In this document: positions 34,770 through 43,293 of the stretch, in pieces
How the letters are laid out: every line of letters begins with the position of its first letter
Position numbering within the stretch: position 1 is the first letter of the stretch
Origin: CAWEPK01 sp963835595
GTDB lineage: Bacteria; Desulfobacterota; Syntrophorhabdia; Syntrophorhabdales; WCHB1-27
Direction: 5' to 3'
DNA: 64,000 nt
Assembly: GCA_963835595.1 (NCBI GenBank)
Contig: CAWIGL010000003.1
Location: forward strand, 496,001-560,000
Notes under the pieces: model-generated
Told to the model about the DNA's origin: nothing
The model's database searches: none
Seen by the model: the letters and a program-made list of their open reading frames with translations, nothing else
Made by a program: the position numbers and the translations under genes

Positions 34770-35992
34770 ATCATCTCCAGAACGAGGCCCGCCGCCTTCT
34801 CCATCACGCCCCGCTGCGCCTCCAGGACGCCCCTTCCCGCCTCTGCGAGGTCCCTGCGCGCACCGGGGTCCTCCAAGACGAGCCTGATCCTGGAAAGCAA
34901 CTCCGCAGCGTCATGGACCATGAAGCCCGCCTTCGCGGCAAGCACGTCCCTGGCGACCTCCCTGAAGTTCTCTACGTGCGGACCGAAGACAACGGGGGCG
35001 CCGACAAAGAGCGGCTCCAGGATGTTCTGCCCGCCGTAAGGGGCAAGGCTCCCCCCTACGAACGCAACAAGGCTCGCTGCATAGATATCGACCAGGTCGC
35101 CGACCGTATCGACAAGGACGATCCCGCCGGCCGCCTCCAGCCTGCCCTCCTTCATCGCCGAATAGCGCGTCACGGGGATGCCTTCGGGCAACTGCCTCTC
35201 GATGGCGGCGATCAGGGTCAATTCCCTCGGCGCAACGAAGACGCGCACGCCGGGAAAATCGGCCTTCAGCGCCTCGATGACGGGCATGAGCATGGGAAGC
35301 TCCTTTTCCCTGACGCTCCCGAAGGTCACGATGTCCCTCTCCGCCCGCGCCGGCGGAAGGCGGCCGGGGTCGCGGTAGTACTTAAGGTTCCCCGCTGCGA
35401 CTACCTTAGACGGGTCTGCGCCGAGGGATACGAACCTCTCCGCGTGCGCCTCCGACTGGGCAATAACGAGGTCCACGGAATCGAAGAGGCCCTTGAAGAA
35501 GAAGGCGAGACGCCGGTATCGCGGAAAGGCCCTGTCGGAGATGCGGCCGTTGACGATGATGACGGGGATGTTCCGCCGCGACGCGCCCCATATGAGGTTG
35601 GGCCATAGCTCCGTCTCGACGAGGATAAGGGCGGCAAAGTCGGCTTCCCCGATGAAGCGCCTTATGCTGAAAGAGAGGTCGAAGGGCAGGGAGAAGACCT
35701 GCGCCGAGCCTCCGAGCGTCCGCCGCAGCATGTCCCTCGTGTAGTACGTGTTCGTGGTGACGACGAAGGGGCTTGGCGTCCTTGGCCGGAGGAAACCCAT
35801 CAGGTTCTCGGCAACGACCGCCTCGCCGACGGACGCTGCGTGTATCCAGATCGCCCGCTTCAGCCCGTCGCCCGCCGGCTTCGGGAAGATGCGCTCGGAG
35901 AAATTGCGCCTGATCTTGGCCTTCGCGAGGAAAAAAGGCGCAAAGATTGGCAGGGCGGCCCAGACGAGCAGGCTGTATATCAGTCTCCGCAT
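34745..35992 (-). CDS. waaA: 3-deoxy-D-manno-octulosonic acid transferase
   Basis: The 415-residue GT30 enzyme attaches Kdo to lipid IVA at the inner membrane. It has an N-terminal hydrophobic anchor (LLVWAALPIFAPFFLA), the WIHAASVGEAV motif and VETELWPNLI. The nucleotide-sugar region is VTFGSVREKE and APYGGQNILEPLFVGAPVVFGPH. It overlaps its neighbours on both sides in the envelope operon. Confidence 0.93.
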   Translation of the reverse strand: MRRLIYSLLVWAALPIFAPFFLAKAKIRRNFSERIFPKPAGDGLKRAIWIHAASVGEAVVAENLMGFLRPRTPSPFVVTTNTYYTRDMLRRTLGGSAQVFSLPFDLSFSIRRFIGEADFAALILVETELWPNLIWGASRRNIPVIIVNGRISDRAFPRYRRLAFFFKGLFDSVDLVIAQSEAHAERFVSLGADPSKVVAAGNLKYYRDPGRLPPARAERDIVTFGSVREKELPMLMPVIEALKADFPGVRVFVAPRELTLIAAIERQLPEGIPVTRYSAMKEGRLEAAGGIVLVDTVGDLVDIYAASLVAFVGGSLAPYGGQNILEPLFVGAPVVFGPHVENFREVARDVLAAKAGFMVHDAAELLSRIRLVLEDPGARRDLAEAGRGVLEAQRGVMEKAAGLVLEMIWKRSTSS

Positions 35993-36648
35993 ACGATCCT
36001 GTCCGCCGCCTCGGTGAGGGCGATCAGCTCCCGCTCGAGCCTTTGGCGCTCCCTCTCCAGGCCGTCTCCCCTCGTCTCCCGCGACACGTAGATGGGGTCA
36101 CCCCACACGTAGACGATTTTCGAGAAGGGGTAAGGGAGGAGAAAGCGGTCCCAGGAGTCGAAAAGTTTTTTTTTACTTGCCCCGTAAGTCACGGGCACTA
36201 TGGGCCTGCGGGTAAGCCTGGCGAGCTCTATTATGCCTTCCTTGACCTTGTGTCGCGGGCCTTTCGGCCCGTCCGGGGTTATGGCTATGTCCGTCCCTTC
36301 CGCAAGCTCGGCGATCATCTCCCTTATCGAGGAGACGGTCCCCTTCCTGTAGGAGCCCCTGACCGTGCCCATGCCGAAGTAGCCTATCACCCTCGCTATG
36401 AACTCGCCGTCCGCGTGGCGCGAGATGAGGACCTTCAGCCTCTGGCCTTTATAAGCAAAAGGCATGGCGAGCAGTCTGCCATGCCAGAAGCAGGCGATGA
36501 TATTCTGACCCTCCTGCCGTAATCGGTCCACCGCCTCGTTGTTCACGTGCCTTATCCTGAGGGTGGTCCGCAGCACGATAAGGAAGAGGTAGACGACGGG
36601 AGGGAGCAGGCGGACGAGGAGCGCCTGCCTGAATTTCCTTCTAGACAT
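35980..36648 (-). CDS. DUF374 lysophospholipid acyltransferase-like protein
   Basis: The 222-residue protein starts with a hydrophobic anchor (LLVRLLPPVVYLFLIVL). It contains the acyltransferase-like segments CFWHGRLLAMP (the H of the HxxxxD-type region is altered to CFWHGR), FGMGTVRGSYRKGTVSSIREMI and ITPDGPKGPRHKVKEGIIELA. DUF374 proteins sit in lipid A operons and are thought to acylate lipid A or a precursor. It overlaps msbA by 8 nt and waaA by 13 nt. Confidence 0.85.
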   Translation of the reverse strand: MSRRKFRQALLVRLLPPVVYLFLIVLRTTLRIRHVNNEAVDRLRQEGQNIIACFWHGRLLAMPFAYKGQRLKVLISRHADGEFIARVIGYFGMGTVRGSYRKGTVSSIREMIAELAEGTDIAITPDGPKGPRHKVKEGIIELARLTRRPIVPVTYGASKKKLFDSWDRFLLPYPFSKIVYVWGDPIYVSRETRGDGLERERQRLERELIALTEAADRIVCGD

Positions 36649-38404
36649 TTTTCAGTCTCTTGCCGATCCTGACGACCTTGTCGTTGGCCTCGTCCCTGAA
36701 CTGCATCTCGTAGAGCCTCTTGTAGGGGCCTTCCGCCTCGATCAGCTCGCGGTGCGTCCCCTCTTGCGCGACCCGGCCGTCCGCGAGGACGACTATCCTG
36801 TCCGCGTTTATGATCGTGGATAGCCTGTGGGCGATGACGATCGTCGTCCTTCCCTTCATCAGGTTCTCAAGGGCCTTCTGCACCTCCGTCTCGGATGCCG
36901 TGTCTAAGGCGCTTGTGGCCTCGTCGAGGATAAGGATCGGCGCGTCCTTGTAAAGCGCCCTTGCTATGGCGATCCTCTGTTTTTGCCCGCCGGAGAGCCT
37001 TATGCCCTTCTCACCCACTATAGTGTCGAGCTTCTTCGGGAGTTTGGAGACGAACTCGGCGGCATACGCGGATCCCACCGCCGCCTCGATCTTCTCCATG
37101 TCCTTCTCTTTGCCGTGCGCAATGTTGTTTGCGACCGTGTCGTTGAAAAGGATCACGTCCTGCGTGACGAGGGCCATATTGGCCCGAAGGGAATTGAGGC
37201 TTATATCCCTGATGTCGATGCCGTCTAGAGTGATCGACCCCTCCGTCGCATCGTAGAACCTCAGGATCAGGTTGACCAGGGTCGTCTTCCCCACGCCGCT
37301 TTCGCCCACCACCGCCAGGGTCTCGTTCCTGGCTATACGCAGGTTGATGTCGTTGAGGACCATCTTGTCCTCGTACTTGAACGACATGCCGGAAAGCTCG
37401 ATCACCCCCTCTGCCGCCGCTATCTCGACGGCGTTCGGCTTGTCGCTTACCTCCGGCACGCGGTCAACGATCTCGAAGACCCTCTGCGCGGCTGCAAGCC
37501 CCTGCTGGATGTTGTGGTTCTCCTTGTTGAGCCTCTTGATCGGCTCATAGAGCAAAAGCAGCGCGGTAGTAAAGGAGAAAAAATTGCCGGGCGTCGATGC
37601 CCCGGAGATGACGGCAGCGCCGCCATACCAGATGATGAAGGCGACGGCGATGCCGCCGAGGACCTCCATAACGGGCGACGAAAGCGCCCTCACCTTGTAG
37701 CGCTTCAGCACGATGCGGAACAGATACTCGTTCTCGTCCCGGAACTTGCCCTCTTCGTACCCCTCCATCGTAAACGCTTTCACTATCCTCTGGCCGGTGA
37801 TCGTCTCATGGAGGAAGCTCGTCAGCCTGGCCATCGCCTTCTGGTTCTGCACGCTGATCTTGCGCAGCCGCCTCCCGAAGGCGATGATGGGGTACGTCGC
37901 GAAGGGAAGGACGATGAAGGCGATGATAGCGAGCTTCCAGTCGCGGTAGAAGACGACGAAGACGAGGCCGACGATCGTGAAGGCGTCCTTCAGCACGGCA
38001 GTGAAGGAGTCGGCCACTGCGCCCTGCACCAGGGTGATGTCGTTCGTGATGCGGGAGATGATGAGGCCCGTCGCCGTCTTGTCGAAGAAGGCGAGCGGCT
38101 GGAGCTGGAGGCGCCGGAAGACGAGGTTCCTTATGTCCGTTATGATCTTCTGGCCGACAAAGCCCATCAGATAGGCTTGCAGGTAATCGAAGACGCCCTT
38201 GGAAAGGTAGAGGAGCACGACGCCGAAGGGGATGAGCACGAGCAGCGCGCCGTTCTTCTCGAAGAAGATCTTGTCCATGACGGGCTTGACGAGGTAGGCG
38301 GTAAGCCCGTTCGTGCCCGCGACGAAGGACATGAACGCCATAGCGAAGGCGAGCTTCACCCAGTACGGCTTCACGAATTGAAGGAGCCTCAAGTAGAGGG
38401 TCAT
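36641..38404 (-). CDS. msbA: Lipid A export ABC transporter, permease/ATP-binding protein
   Basis: The 587-residue half-transporter has six transmembrane helices in the first 320 residues. The ATPase domain follows with Walker A GESGVGKTT, signature IRLSGGQKQRIAIARAL, Walker B ILILDEATSALD and the H-loop IVIAHRLSTI. It flips core-lipid A across the inner membrane. Its ATG overlaps the lpxB stop (ATGA). Context among lpx and waa genes supports MsbA over another exporter. Confidence 0.93.
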   Translation of the reverse strand: MTLYLRLLQFVKPYWVKLAFAMAFMSFVAGTNGLTAYLVKPVMDKIFFEKNGALLVLIPFGVVLLYLSKGVFDYLQAYLMGFVGQKIITDIRNLVFRRLQLQPLAFFDKTATGLIISRITNDITLVQGAVADSFTAVLKDAFTIVGLVFVVFYRDWKLAIIAFIVLPFATYPIIAFGRRLRKISVQNQKAMARLTSFLHETITGQRIVKAFTMEGYEEGKFRDENEYLFRIVLKRYKVRALSSPVMEVLGGIAVAFIIWYGGAAVISGASTPGNFFSFTTALLLLYEPIKRLNKENHNIQQGLAAAQRVFEIVDRVPEVSDKPNAVEIAAAEGVIELSGMSFKYEDKMVLNDINLRIARNETLAVVGESGVGKTTLVNLILRFYDATEGSITLDGIDIRDISLNSLRANMALVTQDVILFNDTVANNIAHGKEKDMEKIEAAVGSAYAAEFVSKLPKKLDTIVGEKGIRLSGGQKQRIAIARALYKDAPILILDEATSALDTASETEVQKALENLMKGRTTIVIAHRLSTIINADRIVVLADGRVAQEGTHRELIEAEGPYKRLYEMQFRDEANDKVVRIGKRLKNV

Positions 38405-39534
38405 GCTTTTTGCCCTATCAGGCGGAGGACTTCTTCCGCTGCGACATCGTACGGGTCGCGGCCGGGGACCACGAGGCTTTTCCGCACGTCCTCCATCTCT
38501 TTCCGGATCGCGGGCCTATCGTTATTTATCATAGAAAGCACCCTTTTGGCAATCTTTTCGGCATCGAGCGACTGCACGAACTCAGGGTACACCTCGTGCC
38601 CCGCTATCACGTTGGGCAGGCTTATGTGCCTCACCCGGACGACCATCCGGGCGATCAGGTAAGAAAGGGACGACACCCTGTAGACGACGACGGCCGGCAC
38701 GCCGAGGACTGCCGCCTCCAGGGTCGCGCTGCCGGAGGCCACGACTGCCGCGTCCGCATGGGCAAGGCAGTCGTGTGGAAGCCCCCTCACGGGGATTATA
38801 AACGGCCTGCCCTCCAGAAAGTGCGCAAAGCACCCCTCGTCGAGGCTCTCGGCGACGGGAAGGAGGACCGTAAGGCGGCCTATCTCCGCGCGCAGGCGGT
38901 CCACAACCGCGCTGAGCGCGGGCAGGTGCCTTTTCACCTCGTTCTGCCTGCTCCCCGGCATCACGGCGACTACGGCGCCGCCGCTTTCGATGCCGAGCCG
39001 CCCGAAAAACTCGTCCTTGGTGTAGACAGGCTTCACCGTATGGGGGAATGGATGGCCCACGTACCTGACCGGGACGTCATGGCGCCTGTAAAGGGCCTCT
39101 TCGAAGGGAAGGATGCAAAGGACAAGATCGACGCGCTCTTTTATCTGCCTTATCCTTCCGCCCCTCCACGCCCACACCTGCGGCGGTATGAAATAGACGG
39201 TAGGGATGGAGAGCTTCTTCGCCAGGGCGGCTAATCTCAAGTTGAAGCCGGGGAAATCGACGAGCACGAGGAGGTCGGGCCTGCCTTCTATGAGCCGCCG
39301 CCTGATCGCGCGCCAAGCCCTCCATATATGGCGCGCCTTGCCGAAGACCTCGCTCACGCCCGTAATGGAGATGTCCCTGTAATCGTGGATGATATCGACG
39401 CCCGCCTCCGCGAGCCGCGAGCCGCCTATGCCGCTCCAGGCGATGTCTGCCGATGCCCCCACCGCGCCGACGAGCCGGGCTGCGTGCATCTCCCCCGACA
39501 GCTCGCCCGCTACGATTACGGCCGTCCTGCTCAA
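38401..39534 (-). CDS. lpxB: Lipid-A-disaccharide synthase
   Basis: The 377-residue GT19 enzyme joins UDP-diacylglucosamine and lipid X. Motifs are VAGELSGEMHAARLV, WSGIGGSRLAEAGV, VDFPGFNLRLA, FIPPQVWAWRGGRI, YVGHPFPH, VMPGSRQNEVKRHLP and ASGSATLEAAV. The start is an uncommon TTG at 39534, overlapping the preceding stop as TTGA, with GGAGGGG upstream. Earlier in-frame starts lack homology. Confidence 0.93.
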   Translation of the reverse strand: MSRTAVIVAGELSGEMHAARLVGAVGASADIAWSGIGGSRLAEAGVDIIHDYRDISITGVSEVFGKARHIWRAWRAIRRRLIEGRPDLLVLVDFPGFNLRLAALAKKLSIPTVYFIPPQVWAWRGGRIRQIKERVDLVLCILPFEEALYRRHDVPVRYVGHPFPHTVKPVYTKDEFFGRLGIESGGAVVAVMPGSRQNEVKRHLPALSAVVDRLRAEIGRLTVLLPVAESLDEGCFAHFLEGRPFIIPVRGLPHDCLAHADAAVVASGSATLEAAVLGVPAVVVYRVSSLSYLIARMVVRVRHISLPNVIAGHEVYPEFVQSLDAEKIAKRVLSMINNDRPAIRKEMEDVRKSLVVPGRDPYDVAAEEVLRLIGQKA

Positions 39535-40475
39535 GGGCGTCCGCCCCCCTCCTGCGCGAGGCCGCGCTCGATCTCCGCCGTTATGTCGTTTGCCAGGGTG
39601 AGCGCCCGCAGCCCGTCCTCTCCGCTTACGATGGCTTCCGTCCCGTCCCTGACTGCCCGGATGAACGCCCGCAGCTCGTCGTAGACGGGGTCCGACCGGA
39701 CTGCACGCCAGGTGCGCACCTTCGTCCTGCCGTTGCGCCTCTCGCTCGTGAGCATCTCGCCCGCGGCAAGGTCGAGGGAAAACCAGCGGCCCTCCTCGAC
39801 GACCCTGAATAGCCTCTCCCTCGTCTTCGACACCCTGCTCGCCGTGAGGGTCGCTACGCACCCCCCGGCGAACTCGATGCGCGCATTTGCGACGTCGATC
39901 CTTTCCGTAAGCACGGGCGCCCCGCTGGCGGTGAGCCCCTTGATCCCGTCCTTCACGAGGGAAAGGGCGAGGTCGATGTCATGGATCATGAGGTCGTGGA
40001 CTACGTCGATGTCGGTCGAGCGGCCCGTAAAGGGGCTTATCCGGTGGGCCTCGATGAGGAGCGGCTTCGTGATCGCAGCCTTTGCCTTGCGGAAAGGGGG
40101 GCTGAAGCGCTCAAGGTGGCCCACGTGCAGCACGAGGCCCTTCCTGGCGGCGAGGTCGATCAGCTTCCTCGCCTCCGCCGGGTGGGCCGCAACGGGCTTC
40201 TCGACGAAGACGTGGACGCCGTTTTCGAGCAGCTCCCTCGCCACGGGGTAATGGGAGTCCGTCGTAGACGCGATTACAGCAGCCTGCAAGCCGTCAGCCA
40301 GGGCGCTGCGGTAATCCTCCCCGGCTGCGACGCCGTGTTCCCCGGCCGATCTTTCCGCCGCTGCAATGTCTGCGTCGACTATGCAGGTGAGCGAGACATC
40401 CCTCATGCCTGCGAGCTTGCGGGCGTGGATCCTGCCCATGTGGCCCGCCCCGATGAGGCACAGCCTCAGCGGCAT
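39531..40475 (-). CDS. Gfo/Idh/MocA-family oxidoreductase, possibly UDP-GlcNAc 3-dehydrogenase (GnnA-like)
   Basis: The 314-residue NAD-dependent dehydrogenase has the N-terminal Rossmann GAGHMGRIHARKL and the catalytic VEKPVAAHPAEA lysine motif. VVHDLMIHDIDLALSLV supplies the histidines of the family. It lies inside lpxA-lpxB with overlaps on both sides. In several Gram-negatives such a gene (GnnA) oxidises UDP-GlcNAc at C3 so that GnnB can aminate it, giving amide-linked lipid A. No GnnB aminotransferase is seen in this window, so the assignment is by context. Confidence 0.75.
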   Translation of the reverse strand: MPLRLCLIGAGHMGRIHARKLAGMRDVSLTCIVDADIAAAERSAGEHGVAAGEDYRSALADGLQAAVIASTTDSHYPVARELLENGVHVFVEKPVAAHPAEARKLIDLAARKGLVLHVGHLERFSPPFRKAKAAITKPLLIEAHRISPFTGRSTDIDVVHDLMIHDIDLALSLVKDGIKGLTASGAPVLTERIDVANARIEFAGGCVATLTASRVSKTRERLFRVVEEGRWFSLDLAAGEMLTSERRNGRTKVRTWRAVRSDPVYDELRAFIRAVRDGTEAIVSGEDGLRALTLANDITAEIERGLAQEGGGRP

Positions 40476-41230
40476 ATGCCCCTCTCCGATGCGCGGACGA
40501 ACGCGACGAGCTCCCTGATGTGCTCGCCCTGCAATTGCTTTTCGATGGCCTCGAGGGACGCCTCAAGGGAGAGGGACGAGCGGAAGAGGAGGCGGTAAGC
40601 CTTCTTCAGCGTTGCGATGTCGTCTTTCGAGAAGCCGCGCCTCTCCAGGCCGACCACGTTCAGCCCGTACAGGGTGGCCCTGTTGCCCGCCGCCATGACG
40701 AAAGGCGGGACGTCCTTGGGCACGCCGGTAAGGCCGCTGACGAAGGCGTACTTCCCCACCCTGCAGAACTGGTGGATGGCGCAGAGGCCCGAAAGGATGG
40801 CGAAGTCATCCACATACACGTGGCCGCCAAGGGTAGCACAGTTCGCCATGATTACATTGTCTCCCACCACGCAGTCGTGGGCGATATGGCTGTAAGCCAT
40901 GATGAAATTGTTGCTCCCCACCCTCGTGGCGCCGCTCGACTTCGTGCCCCTGTTGATGGTCACGTATTCCCTGATGACGTTATTGTCCCCGACGATGCAC
41001 GTCGTCTCCTCGCCCCTGTACGTGATGTCCTGGGGTGGGCCGCCCAGGGAGACGAAGGGATGGACCGTGCAGGAGCTTCCCACGGTGGCAGCCCCGTCCA
41101 CCGAAACATGGCTGATAAGTCGCGTTTTCGAGCCGATCACGGCCTTTCCGCCGACTATGCAGTAGGGGCCTATCTCAGCGTCGCCCGCTACCTGTGCGCC
41201 CTCTTCAACAACGGCCGTCGGGTGTATCAT
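40466..41230 (-). CDS. lpxA: UDP-N-acetylglucosamine acyltransferase
   Basis: This 254-residue left-handed beta-helix protein starts the lipid A pathway by 3-acylation of UDP-GlcNAc. Hexapeptide repeats run through residues 1-180. The catalytic His is in MAYSHIAHDCVVGD, and HQFCRVGKYAFVSGLTGVPKDVPPF is diagnostic. The ATG overlaps the fabZ stop (ATGA). If the neighbouring dehydrogenase is GnnA, LpxA here may prefer the 3-amino sugar. Confidence 0.95.
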   Translation of the reverse strand: MIHPTAVVEEGAQVAGDAEIGPYCIVGGKAVIGSKTRLISHVSVDGAATVGSSCTVHPFVSLGGPPQDITYRGEETTCIVGDNNVIREYVTINRGTKSSGATRVGSNNFIMAYSHIAHDCVVGDNVIMANCATLGGHVYVDDFAILSGLCAIHQFCRVGKYAFVSGLTGVPKDVPPFVMAAGNRATLYGLNVVGLERRGFSKDDIATLKKAYRLLFRSSLSLEASLEAIEKQLQGEHIRELVAFVRASERGICR

Positions 41231-41667
41231 AAACTCTCCTCATTCTGCTGAAGCACCGCCATAAGCTGCGCCTCAGCCACCTTCTTCCCGTCAACGAACG
41301 CCTGCGCGTCAAAGACCCACATCCCTCGCCTGTGCTTGACGACCTCCAGCACCAGCTTCATCTGGTCGCCGGGCGTCACGGGCCTCCTGAACCTGGCCCC
41401 GTCGATGCCGACGAAGCGGACGTCCCCCTTCAACTGGGGGTGCGACTTGAAGGCGAGGATGCCCGCAGTCTGGGCCAGAGCCTCGATGATGAGGACGCCC
41501 GGCATGATCGGCTTTCCCGGGAAATGGCCGGGGAAGAAAGGCTCGTTGAACGTCACGTTCTTCAGGCCCACGATCCTCTTTCCCGGCTCGTACTCCAGGA
41601 CCCGGTCAACAAGGAGGAAAGGGAACGCATGGGGCAGCAATCTCTGAATCTCGTTGATCTCGATCAT
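41227..41667 (-). CDS. fabZ: 3-hydroxyacyl-ACP dehydratase
   Basis: The 146-residue hot-dog enzyme has the catalytic motif PHAFPFLLVDRVLE and PGHFPGKPIMPGVLIIEALAQ. It dehydrates 3-hydroxyacyl-ACP in fatty acid synthesis and competes with LpxA/LpxD for that pool. Start ATG 41667 overlaps the lpxD stop (ATGA). A longer frame upstream lies inside lpxD and is rejected. Confidence 0.95.
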   Translation of the reverse strand: MIEINEIQRLLPHAFPFLLVDRVLEYEPGKRIVGLKNVTFNEPFFPGHFPGKPIMPGVLIIEALAQTAGILAFKSHPQLKGDVRFVGIDGARFRRPVTPGDQMKLVLEVVKHRRGMWVFDAQAFVDGKKVAEAQLMAVLQQNEESL

Positions 41668-42692
41668 CGTTTTTCGCCTTTGCGTATGCTCTCTTCGATC
41701 CCGTGCATCCTCTCGAAAAGCTCGGGCAGCCTCTTCAGGCAGGCCTGGAGCCTGAGCCACTCGCGATGCGGCAGGTGGGGGTTGCCGGCGATCACCGACC
41801 CTGCCTTGACGTCCTTCGTTATGCCCGTGCCCCCCGCAGCCATGACCCCGTCGCCTATCCCGACGTGGTCCCTTACGCCAACCTTTCCGCCCAATACGAC
41901 GTTTCGCCCCACCGTGGTGCTCCCCGCTATGCCGACCTGCGAGACGAGGATCGAGTGAGCGCCTACGGATACATTGTGCGCCACCTGGACGAGGTTGTCT
42001 ATCTTGGTCCCCTGCCCGATGACCGTCCTGCCGAGGGAGCCCCTGTCTATACAGGTGTTCGCCCCTATCTCGACGTCGTCGCCGATCTCAAGAAAGCCCA
42101 GTTGGGGGAGCTTCCTGTGGCGGCTGCCGTCCCAGACGTAGCCGAAGCCGTCCGAGCCGAGGACGGCCCCCGCGTGGATGATGACCCTCTTGCCTATGCG
42201 CGTCCCGCCGTAAACCGAGACGTTGGGGTAGATCACCGTGCCCGCCCCCACCCTCACGTCAGGACCGATGAAGCAGAAAGGGTGGACCACCGCGTCTTCT
42301 TCGATGACCGCCCCGCTCTCCACGCACGCGTAAGGAAGGACCGCCGCTTTGGCGGAGACGACTGCGTCAGGGGCCACGCGGGCGTCCGGGCTGACGCCCC
42401 GCTGCACGTCGCGCTTCTTCTCGAAGAGGGCTGCGACTTCGGCGTAGGCGACGCCGGGGTTCTCGACGAGGACCGCGTTTTTGCCCGCGAGAAGGACGGG
42501 GTCCGTCCCTTTGCCTGCTACGACGGCCGTTGCCTCCGAGCCGGCAAGGAATTTCTCGAAGCCTTTATTAAGGAGAAAGGCGACGTCGCCCTTGCGTGCC
42601 TCCTTTAACGCCGCTATGCCGGTAATATCGGCCTCGCCGTCACCGGCCAGGACGCCCCCGACCCTCGACGCTATCTCCCTGAGCTTGATCAT
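41664..42692 (-). CDS. lpxD: UDP-3-O-(3-hydroxyacyl)glucosamine N-acyltransferase
   Basis: The 342-residue protein has an N-terminal uridine-binding domain (MIKLREIASRVGGVLAGDG), a left-handed beta-helix of hexapeptides, and the region GSDGFGYVWDG ... QLGFLEIGDDVEIGANTCIDRG with the catalytic VQVAHNVSVG histidine. It performs the third lipid A step. ATG 42692 overlaps the upstream stop (ATGA). Confidence 0.95.
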   Translation of the reverse strand: MIKLREIASRVGGVLAGDGEADITGIAALKEARKGDVAFLLNKGFEKFLAGSEATAVVAGKGTDPVLLAGKNAVLVENPGVAYAEVAALFEKKRDVQRGVSPDARVAPDAVVSAKAAVLPYACVESGAVIEEDAVVHPFCFIGPDVRVGAGTVIYPNVSVYGGTRIGKRVIIHAGAVLGSDGFGYVWDGSRHRKLPQLGFLEIGDDVEIGANTCIDRGSLGRTVIGQGTKIDNLVQVAHNVSVGAHSILVSQVGIAGSTTVGRNVVLGGKVGVRDHVGIGDGVMAAGGTGITKDVKAGSVIAGNPHLPHREWLRLQACLKRLPELFERMHGIEESIRKGEKR

Positions 42693-43285
42693 TTTTTGCC
42701 GGGCGCAGGGACCGGCGCAGGCGCCGGGGCGCGCGAGGCCGGCACCTGTGCGGCGGGCCTCTTCTTGGCCCACTCGTTATAGAGGACAACCACCTTGTCG
42801 GTGATGTCCGACGAAGACGCCGCGTAGAGGATGCCGCCCTGGGTCTTCTCCAGTATAAGCGTATACTTCTCGCTTTCCCCCATACCCTTTATGACCTCTT
42901 CGAGGTCCTTCAGTATCCTCTGGATGAACTCCTGGTCCTTTTGCTGGAGCTCGGACTGGTAGTCGTTCGTGATCCTCTGGTAGTCCTTCAGCTTCGCCTG
43001 GTACTGTTTCTCTTTTTCCGCCCGCGCCTCAGGCGTTATCATGGCGGACTGCTTTTCCAGGGCGTCTTTCAGCCTCTGAAGCTCGTCCTGCCTATCGCCG
43101 ACCTCTTTCTTGCGCTTATCCAGCTCTTCGCTGAGCGCCTTCCGCGCTTCCTTGCCCCTGTCGGACTCGATCATCACCTTCTGCAGGTCCACGTACCCTA
43201 TCCTGACGGCGGGCGCCTGCGCCCGCGCCGTAAACGGCGTGAGGACCAACGCAAGCAAAGCGACCGAAACTACGTATGTTCTCAT
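42689..43285 (-). CDS. skp: Periplasmic OMP chaperone Skp/OmpH
   Basis: The 198-residue protein has a Sec signal peptide (VVSVALLALVLTPFTARAQA), then IGYVDLQKVMIESDRGKEAR and a long charged coiled coil (about 60-140) typical of Skp. It escorts outer-membrane proteins to BamA. The Pro/Ala-rich C-terminal tail is an extension. ATG 43285 follows AGGAGG. It lies 8 nt after the bamA stop. Confidence 0.92.
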   Translation of the reverse strand: MRTYVVSVALLALVLTPFTARAQAPAVRIGYVDLQKVMIESDRGKEARKALSEELDKRKKEVGDRQDELQRLKDALEKQSAMITPEARAEKEKQYQAKLKDYQRITNDYQSELQQKDQEFIQRILKDLEEVIKGMGESEKYTLILEKTQGGILYAASSSDITDKVVVLYNEWAKKRPAAQVPASRAPAPAPVPAPGKK

Positions 43286-43293
43286 GACTCCTC

